Below are positions 56,517 through 64,000 of a stretch of DNA of 64,000 nucleotides, piece by piece. The stretch spans positions 14,198,001-14,262,000 of the forward strand of contig OY755178.1 in NCBI GenBank assembly GCA_963576735.1, written 5' to 3'. The notes under the pieces were generated by a model, which did no database searches, was not told where the DNA came from, and saw nothing but the letters and a program-made list of their open reading frames with translations. Both the position numbers and the translations under genes were made by a program. Position 1 is the first letter of the stretch. Each line of letters begins with the position of its first letter. The stretch is from Bedellia somnulentella. Lineage: Eukaryota > Arthropoda > Insecta > Lepidoptera > Bedelliidae.

Positions 56517-57539
56517 TACTTTATATTAAACCTGATCAAAATAAAAATGAAAAATGGTAACAGTTATCAATGAAATTTCAACGCGCTCAAATATAGTTAC
56601 TACTCGTATCTATTACCCTTTCGATGATCGAATTGAAAATTTACATTCAAACTATGTTATGATCTATTCAGGCAATAAAATTTAAAATATTCGAGTCATA
56701 TCAACATAGAAATAGTAAAGTTTTCACGCCTCAAATATCTCGGATTATTTCTGTATTGCCTAAGACCCATAATAACGACAAACATAACACATATCACCTT
56801 ATTATGGACTATTTGTCCTTAAGCCTCAGGCTATTCTAAAACATCACAAAAACATGTTGTATAATAAATTATAATTAACCGTTTCTCTAAATCTATAAAA
56901 TCAAGAAAGTATTTGAGCTAAGCATTTCTTTGTTTCTACGAATGAAAAGTCACTAAAGATACTCATAAAGGCTTAAACGTTTGTTTTCATACGATTTTCA
57001 ACGCTAAATTAATCATACGTTAATCCTATACAAAAACGCATACTTGCTTACATCAGAGCGCATTCAATGAATAAATTAATAAAGTTGTGCACATCCAGTA
57101 ATCTTTCCTCTCGCATCCACGGAAAGAAGATTAAATATCTATTTCTATAATTTCTTCTAGATGGCTTCCCAAGGGACCATACGCACTTTACATTCATATT
57201 ATGGATGCGAAACAACTTTATGACTTGTTTCTCTCACGCCTGTGATCTAATCCGGTATTTTTTCTTAAGAAATTGTTTAGAAAATATGATAGTTATCAAC
57301 ATTGTAACAGATTCTTACACAAAAGAGCGTTCCAATTTTTATAGTTTTCATTCAGAGATTGAATACTTATAATTAGTGTTTTAGTATCTAATACAAGAAA
57401 CTTATACCCCTTATGGGAATAACCACGTAATTTTAAACCTTTAAAATAACTATAGAATAAGAATACATAAGCATTATTTGGAAGTTGAGTTTAGGAAAAG
57501 AGATGGTCAAAGAAACATTCGTTTGTGTTAGTTAAAACG
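56517..57539. other. unassigned AT-rich DNA
   Basis: TTTGGAAGTTGAGTTTAGGAAAAGAGATGG at 57477-57506 may be a minus-strand SINE-A trace; otherwise nothing. Confidence 0.4.
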
Positions 57540-57592
57540 ACATATATACTGACACCATTGTTTCTTATAGGGGTAGGCATAGACAATCGGTC
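57540..57592 (-). mobile_element. LINE-B 3' remnant
   Basis: TGACACCATTGTTTCTTATAG then GGGGTAGGCATAGACAATCG matches the terminal stem block with substitutions. Confidence 0.5.
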
Positions 57593-58222
57593 ATTTGTGC
57601 GAACATTCATAAATTTTGCACCTGAGAGCCCTGAGAGCTCCAGAGTTCGAATGCCTTGCTATCTTTGTATAGATTAATTAAATCGACTTTGCTAATGCTT
57701 CTGTTTTTAAGGTGTGTATTAAATAAATTAAAGATTTTGTCTTTTAAAACGAGTGTAGGGTGTAGCCTATATTATTTGCTAAATTAGAGGACAAACTAGG
57801 TGTTAGGTAGTAATAAGTTGTAACAGACATAGGATATCAACACCCCCTTTTTGCCATCATCATCCATTTCTTTTTATTTCAAATTGATAAAAGCTTAAAT
57901 GCATTTTCCATCATTTGTTTTATGAACGAATCAGTAATCTAGGGCAGGCAGTATATCGAATATGCTTTTCCAAACCTAAATGTAATTTTTAAAAAAATAT
58001 GACTCTGAAACACAAGTTTATTTTTAAGAAACATTACCGCGAAAGTATCAACAAGTATGAACAGAAATTTCGCTCATTACAAATAGGAAAATAATTTTTA
58101 CATTTCTTAATTACTAACCCAATTATCACTTACCTCATTTATTGTTATAAATACTTTAACTTTTATCGAAATCTTCCTTGCCTCTACATTATTTTAGTGA
58201 ACATTAATTCACCACTGTCTTA
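57593..58222. other. unassigned AT-rich DNA
   Basis: A CAGAGTTCGAATGCC word at about 57641 resembles a B box but has no companion A box. Confidence 0.4.
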
Positions 58223-58493
58223 GTAATTAGAACCAACATACATACATAATATACTCACGGCTATAAATCCCTAGAAGGGGTAGCCAGGGCTAAGGAATTA
58301 AAAATTCCTCAGCCACTTTTGGAAAGTTGAGTGGAGAAAAGATGGTAAAGTAAACGTTGTTGGTGATGGGTCTCCAACCGCATCGCCGAAAAATCCCTTG
58401 AAAGCCCTAACACCGTTAGTTTCTTCTTACGTACACCCACCGGAAGAAATGGGGTAGTGCTATTCTAAGAAGACACTACACAGCGTAATTAGA
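58223..58493 (-). mobile_element. SINE-A, full length
   Basis: GTAATTAGA at 58223-58231 and 58485-58493 is the target duplication. The 5' end is AAGACACTACACAGC, with CCGA changed to AAGA. Confidence 0.88.
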
Positions 58494-59844
58494 CACAAAT
58501 ATTGATTAATACGGGTAATCAATTACAAAAGCAAGGCGTAGCGCGGATGAGCCATTACATCATTAATATCAATATTCTATTTCATAAATTTAAAATACGT
58601 TTCATCATTTGAATCTATCCGCCTATTTCACGCGATTACTTAAATATGCAAAGCTTTCTTTTAAATAATAATTTAATATTTATGATCGTTTTGTATTTAT
58701 TTAAATGAGAAAATTTGCACTCAGTTTTGCCGCCTTGACTCACAAATTTATTTAAATATTTGTGCTAAATAAATATTAGAGTTAAACGAAGTGCGTAATT
58801 AAAAAAATCAATTAGTTTGCTAGATATAAAAGTGAAAATAGTTTATTAATGGAAATCAGTAATAAATTATAATTACCTTTAAAATACAATTTAGAACATC
58901 CGCCTTAAGAGCTCGGTAGCTAGCCTTATATTACATTGTCTTTTAATTTTCTTTTCTATTTGTTTGATTTTCTGTTTAAATAAATGGGAACAAATAAATT
59001 TATTTTATTCGATTTTCCTCACTTTTATGCTGTGAACCATTTGGTGTTAAACATAACTGGCAAATGTTTTTTTACATTTTATTTCCTTGTTTAAAATACC
59101 TAATATTATATCTTGATATCTGTCCAGTTTTCAAAATTTTTTCATGACTATTTTTGCTTTTATAAATAAAATTTTTCGTTTGCTATTTTATATTCCTAGT
59201 TGGAAAACTTGTCTTTTAGGAGCGTTTATTTTTTTAATATATTATACAAAAGGGTCTATAACATAACATATTTTTTGTCCTATATTGTTTCTAAGTATTT
59301 TTTATTAAACCATATATATTATTTTAGAGAAACAATAACTAAATGTATAGTACATTGGTTTCACTGAAATGAGTTACAGCTAGCATTATTTATTATTAAT
59401 AGTTATGAATTATTCTTAGCTTTTTCAATATTAAATATGTGTGGTATTAACTTCCAACAATTTTCCATTAATTAAAACATACATACATTTCGAATGCAAC
59501 AGTTATTATAATTTTCATAATTAGTTTTCGAGCGTTTATTGAATATAGTTATCGTATCATATGCTTTATTTTGTTTGATTTGTTTAAATATTAAATTTCT
59601 AGATCTCGGTTACAAAATACCTACTTATATCATTTTCATAAATCTGACCATTGCAAAAATAACGAAACTACAGGAGTGTGACCTATATAATTTCTGAAAC
59701 TGGGATACCAGAACTAAGTTATTTCGTGTAAAATCACAAAAACAGCTACTCACCTATAACCGTAAACCAGCGTACGGTCCGCAGAAAGCAATTAATGAAT
59801 TCGTTTTGGTCACAAAAATTCTTTCAAATCACTAAATTTAATAC
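58494..59844. other. unassigned AT-rich DNA
   Basis: Strongly AT-rich, especially 58900-59600. An isolated ACATACATACAT at about 59476 lacks SINE sequence beside it. Confidence 0.45.
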
Positions 59845-60130
59845 ACTGCGAGTACCGAGCGAGCGTCGACGGCTGCGCGCGCGCAACCAAGTGCTAGGTG
59901 CGCAAATGACGCGATATGCGCAAGGGCATTGCTTATACGGGGCAGATGCGCGATTCTTTGCACTTTCGCCTAGCTCCGTATCCACAGAGGCTACACGTTT
60001 CTGCATCCTGTAGGATCAATTTACGACCTTGCCCTTAAGGGGTGCATATTATTGTGTACTATGATCCATGGCCATTTTCACTGCGTACATTTTTATTGCA
60101 CATCGCTACGGCGCGACTCAGGCTTATTAT
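59845..60130. promoter_or_regulatory. CpG-rich patch, candidate promoter or exon
   Basis: Sharp compositional change: GAGCGAGCGTCGACGGCTGC, GCGCGCGC, CGCGATATGCGCAAGG and CATCGCTACGGCGCGAC. Overlapping frames on both strands (59795-60013 plus, 59824-60006 minus, 60-72 codons) are what GC-rich DNA gives by chance, since stops are AT-rich. No TATA box at the expected place. Unmethylated CpG is ordinary in insects, so this is weak evidence. Confidence 0.27.
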
Positions 60131-60429
60131 TAGGACGTCGACTATTTTATGCTGATCAAATACTTGGGATTTATGAAAACTGTGTTTTTCTTATATTTAT
60201 TGAGATGGCTTGATAATAATGCAGCTGCGATAAACTCTGATTACTAAGATTCGTTATAGAATGGAAATACGTTCTGAAACACTTTCGCTTCTTATTTTTC
60301 CACACTTTATGGCAAGCGGAACTATTTTAAGATTCTACTGGTTTGATTTGTAAGGATAAGAAATATATTGGTGAATACTATCATAATATGTCGTTTTGTA
60401 TGTTATAAAATGATGTTAAATAATTCATC

Positions 60430-60696
60430 AAAGTAAATACATACATACATACATATGCTCACGGCTATAAATCCCTACAAGGGGTAGCCAGAGCTAAGGA
60501 ATCAGAAATTCCTAAGCCACTTTTGGAAAGTTTAGTGGGGAAAAGATGGTACAATAAAGGTTATTGGTGATGGGTCTCCAACCGCATCGCCCAAAAATCC
60601 CTTAAAAGCCCCAATACCGTTACTCGCCTCTTACGTACTCCCACCGGAAGAAATGGGGTAGTGCTATTCTAAGCCGACACTACACAGCAAAGTAAA
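60430..60696 (-). mobile_element. SINE-A, full length
   Basis: Insert 60438-60688. AAAGTAAA at 60430-60437 and 60689-60696 is the duplication. CCTCAGCC has become CCTAAGCC, otherwise close to consensus. Confidence 0.9.
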
Positions 60697-61704
60697 AAAT
60701 AATAAATCTTTATGCCTGCAAACGATTAGAAAAGGGTATGCAGCTGCTTTCCAAAAACATCTTAGCTCTCATGAACTAAACATAACATTAATCCTGTGTA
60801 AACTAGTAATATTAACATAGAAAAACATAACATAAATTATACATAATTTATTGATGAAACCATTTCCCTAAACTAGATTTTTAGATCTAAACATTACTTC
60901 CCAAAAAGTTCACCTCGTTTTTTTATTAATGTAGGTAAATTATTCCCCACTTTAATGCGAGTTCATAATCTAATAAATTAATAGTTCACATTAGCTTATA
61001 CCATCTGTCACGTATACAGGAAAATCGTCTAGATGTTCTAGTAATGGCTTCTGATGCATTGTGAAAGGGGTAATTAGAACCTAGATACTACATTCATCGT
61101 GGAGCCGTCATAGACGTCTATTTTAAGTCATCAGCATCACTCAAAAGTTGCTCTGTGTCGTATCTTGATTTGTTTGATCGATCTTTGTCTAGGCGTGGTC
61201 TATGTTATCTCATTTAAACGATAAAATAAACAGAGCTATTTTCAATTCGCAATTGCAGAGATGGAAAATATTAAGGTTTTATTAATAAGTCAAAATGTTT
61301 TTATAAGGTAGTTTTTTATTTTTAGATTTTCGTTTACTTTTCAATTTATTATTGTCATTTCTTGATTTTTTTAATATGCTTTTTGTGCCACATATGGCAA
61401 TTAAACACATTTTTTTTTCTCTCTATTTTTTTTCTAGCTATGCATTAAACCTAATTATTTTTATTCTTAGTTTGAATTTTATTATCTATTTAAACTTCTG
61501 TGTAAAAAATTGTGAACTTAATATATTTATTGTCGTATATAAAAATATTTTTTCGAGATCATTGGAAACGGGGTAAATTGTAATTAGTTTGTAGAGCTTT
61601 AGAACATTGATTTAACCAACCATTAACCTTTTAACTCCCAAAATTTGCAGAGGAATAGCCGATTTCATACATTTGTCGTATACATTTGTAGGTAGGATAT
61701 CCAT
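60697..61704. other. unassigned AT-rich DNA
   Basis: The 74-codon frame at 61352-61576 lies in a T-rich tract and is a composition effect. Nothing else recognised. Confidence 0.45.
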
Positions 61705-62080
61705 GATATCTCAAACTCAACTCAACTTATCATCCTCGTCGTATATTCCTTAAGGGGTAGCAGAGGTACTAATAACTTCTGCTTCTCGCGACATATTTGT
61801 CACCTCATGTTCAGAGTAACAAGCTTTCTTGGACCGTACATCCGCATAATAACGGGATAGGGAAAGTCTTTTGCCCATTTTGTTCGGATACACTGTCACT
61901 TGAGCAAGTACAACTCATATGGGGTTACTCACAATGCTTCCTCTCACCCTGGGTAATCGCAACTTTGATTACCATACATTTAGCTTTATAAACGACACAT
62001 TGTTGTAGGACCAATACAGGATTTGAAAAAACGTCTCCTGAATGAAAAGCAGTAGCATTCCCACTGAGCTATCAAGATTG
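61705..62080 (-). mobile_element. SINE-C, full length, old
   Basis: Plus-strand order is reversed: AACTCAACTCAAC tail, ATATTCCTTAAGGGGTAGCAG stem, CACCTCATGTTCAGAGTA, ACTCACAATGCTTCCTCTCACC, then a decayed B box and A-box complement CCCACTGAGCTA (62060-62071). The 87-codon frame starting at 62042 overlaps the head and is spurious. Confidence 0.75.
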
Positions 62081-62706
62081 ATCCATAACACGCACGTAGC
62101 AGAAGCAATAAAGTCATTACATAAAAGACCATCCAATTTCTACCTAAGCACACTTTTACTACCATTTACAACACAAACTTTCCCTCGGGAACCGTCCATA
62201 TTTATCTACATAGTTAGGTTTACGACTGTGTTATCCCGTAGGACTTCCTATCGTTTCACTGACTATCAAAGATTAGCATTGCTTTGCCGGATGATGGTTC
62301 TATAATCTTGAAACCCACTAATGAATATATATCTTTAATTAGTCTGGATAGAAATCACATGTGCTTGAATGATATCACGGCTAATCTTGTTGTAATTTCT
62401 TGGTTATAATTTCAGTTTATTATTTTTTATATGGTAAGTAAAGCAATCTTAAGTAACTAGAAAATTTTGACGGAGGAATAGAACTCAGATTAAAGTATGC
62501 CTCGGCGAAAGGGTTTGGTCTTGGATATTAAGGATCTAGCAATTAAAAACCTGCATGTTTTTACATTACTTGCCAAATCATACTAACCAAATGGGAAATT
62601 TTGAGGCTTAACGTAGACCACACCGAAACAATAGTATTTGACCCACATTTTATTTACCCTGGCTGTTAGCAGTATTTTTACCTTAAAAGTGATGATGATA
62701 ATGATG
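62081..62706. other. unassigned DNA
   Basis: Nothing recognised; GATGATGATAATGATGATG just before 62707 may mark the LINE's 5' junction. Confidence 0.4.
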
Positions 62707-63890
62707 ATGTTCCTCTCAGAATCAAGGTTCGGGATGTCGTTGAGGCCGTCAATAACATGCTGCCCTCATTTTTAGAGAGCAGCATGGACCTTTGGGATAC
62801 GGGTTCAATTCTCTTTGGCGCCGCAATGACAGTTTGTCAATTTGTCGGCGTCAGGATGCCGCCAACAAGAGTTGGTGGCTCCCGTCAGGCTGGCAGTACT
62901 AGTCCCAGGACTAGAACTAGACCAGCCTGGATGAGGCGGATTGAAAGCCGTATCACAAGGGCCAGGGTCCTCATCGGCAAACTGACCAGCTTCAGATCAG
63001 GCAACAATAGGCCGAGGGTGATGCGCTTCGTCAGGGAGGCATTCCCTGGTGAGAATGTCTTTGACAACTCACCGGAGTTTGCCTGAAGACTGGTGGAGCG
63101 CATCGATGATCTGAAGCAGAAGATCGCTGCTTGGGGTAAGCGAATACGGCGACATTCTGAAAGGGTAAAGAGGTACCAACAGAATCGTCTCTTCATGAGT
63201 GACCAGAAGAAGTTCTACAGAACTTTGGAGCGTCCCGACGTGGTTACGACAGGTCAGCGACCGGAAAAAGCAGATGTAGTTGCCTTTTGGCGTGGGCTTT
63301 GGTCGCTGCCTGTTGATCACGAAGAGGGCCGTTGGTTCGAGGCGGTCGAGGGAGCGTGCGAGCCCATAGCGCCCATGAACCCCGTCAACATATCCGAGGA
63401 GGATGTGGTGGCTGCGATCCGTAAGGCTCCGAACTGGAAAAGTCCGGGGCCGAACGGATTGCACCATTACTGGTTGAAGGGGTCGAGGGTATTTCTAGTG
63501 GATGTCACTATCCCTCATGACGAGGGTCTCGTGAAAGCCGACACCGAGAAGCGTCGAAAATATCTCGATCTGGCTCACGAGATCACCGACATGTGGGGTG
63601 TGACTTCGACAGAAATAATCCCAATTGTTTTGTCCGCGAACGGGTTAATTCCAACCAGCCTCGCGACCAACTTGAGGCGGTTGGATTTCTGTGGCGTGTC
63701 GGTTCCAGCACAGATGCAGAAAGCGGTGCTGCTCGATACGGCTCGGATCGTCCGTCGGTTCTTGAACCTGACTCCCTGACCCCGACCGACTGTGCTCTTG
63801 TCGGGGAGTACCGCCTCTCCCATTTAGAATTCTAATTTTCTGTTTCGGCCATGGGAGAGGCGAGACACTAAAAGTGTTCCTAAAATAATA
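62707..63890 (+). mobile_element. Dong/R4-like LINE, internally deleted
   Basis: GC-richer than all neighbours. The coding remnant (62757-63779) is followed by about 110 bp of 3' UTR containing the perfect stem CGCCTCTCCCAT (63812-63823) / ATGGGAGAGGCG (63851-63862) and a smaller ACACT/AGTGT stem, and ends in (TAA)n. Dong elements of Bombyx insert into TAA repeats, which fits. The 5' end is not defined. Confidence 0.75.
62757..63779 (+). pseudogene. Dong/R4-like LINE polyprotein, RT core deleted, one stop
   Basis: One continuous frame of 341 codons with a single TGA at 63084-63086. The N-terminal 109 residues are basic (WMRRIESRITRARVLIGKL). Downstream, counted from 63093: FWRGLW (65-70), then NISEEDVVAAIRKAPNWKSPGPNGLHHYWLKG-like RT motif 1, positions 99-130. 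At about 63480 the frame passes directly to VTIPHDEGLVKA (138-149), KYLDLAHEITDMW and VLLDTARIVRRFL, the C-terminal restriction-like endonuclease region of R4/Dong-type LINEs. The RT palm with its catalytic Asp pair is absent. It cannot encode an active enzyme. Confidence 0.78.
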
Positions 63891-63897
63891 ATAATAA
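63881..63897. repeat. (TAA)n microsatellite, LINE target
   Basis: AAAATAATAATAATAAAA separates the two LINE ends that converge here. Confidence 0.85.
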
Positions 63898-64000
63898 AAC
63901 TCTTTATTGCACATTTACAAAAACAAACAACAATTTCAAAAAAAAAGATCGGTACAAAAGCCAAAGTACAACTGGCGGTCTTATCACTAAGAGCGATCTC
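63898..64000 (-). mobile_element. LINE 3' UTR fragment
   Basis: On the minus strand: GAGATCGCTCTTAGTGATAA, GACCGCC, a run of A/T, then TGTGCAATAAAGAGTTTTATT with a polyadenylation signal AATAAA, ending in (TTA)n. It matches a common lepidopteran LINE 3' end and continues past the window edge. Confidence 0.6.

Noticed and set aside
62885..63467. Minus-strand frames of 103 and 132 codons
   Set aside because: Shadows of the GC-richer Dong-like LINE frame.

Overview
The window looks like AT-rich, gene-poor nuclear DNA from a moth or butterfly (Lepidoptera). I infer this from the repeat content: tRNA-headed SINEs ending in stem-loop plus short tandem tails, Helitrons with 5'-TC and CTAG-3' ends and a CTGT microsatellite, RTE-like and Dong/R4-like LINE pieces, and a GGGTTCCGTA repeat of the type common in lepidopteran genomes. 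Nothing points to bacteria: there are no operons, ribosome binding sites or rRNA. I found no convincing host exon. The only protein-coding sequence I recognise belongs to broken transposable elements. Bacterial feature classes such as riboswitches and terminators do not apply.

Five repeat families account for most of what can be explained. SINE-A is about 250 bp, non-coding, with a fixed 5' end GCYGTGTAGTGTCGGC, and more than 20 copies. LINE-B is a non-LTR retrotransposon represented by 5'-truncated 3' ends; the longest copy, at 53456-54165, still encodes 214 residues. SINE-C is tRNA-derived, about 370 bp. SINE-D carries a tRNA-like module in antisense. Helitron-1 has two near-complete copies, at 16513-17428 and 22103-23121. 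SINE-A, LINE-B and SINE-C all finish with the same kind of 3' module: a CCCC-loop-GGG stem, then GGCGTGA or GCCGTGA, then a (TATG)n or (TTATG)n tail. This strongly suggests the SINEs are copied by LINE-B-type machinery. Several copies have direct target-site duplications, which confirms target-primed insertion.

Layout: 1-10 kb holds SINE-A and LINE-B pieces, a Harbinger-type MITE, a palindromic MITE, and a LINE-B insertion nested in SINE-D. 10-24 kb holds an inverted SINE-A pair, the best SINE-C copies, and the Helitron-1 copies in opposite orientation. 24-31 kb holds a 712-bp element with identical 198-bp inverted arms lying next to a Helitron helicase remnant. 31-44 kb is scattered SINEs, LINE 3' ends and two perfect hairpins. 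44-46 kb has an unexplained 155-codon reading frame and a roughly 0.5-kb tandem repeat. 49-56 kb has a triple-nested insertion, a degenerate RTE copy facing LINE-B, and SINE-C. 56-62 kb is SINEs in unique DNA. 62.7-64 kb has a Dong/R4-like LINE with its reverse-transcriptase core deleted, ending at a TAA microsatellite that a second LINE end also abuts.

Between the repeats, several patches of more balanced base composition contain recognisable transcription-factor-like motifs. They could be distal regulatory DNA of a gene outside the window, but this is inference and needs cross-species alignment. Stretches not listed below hold only AT-rich sequence in which I see nothing.
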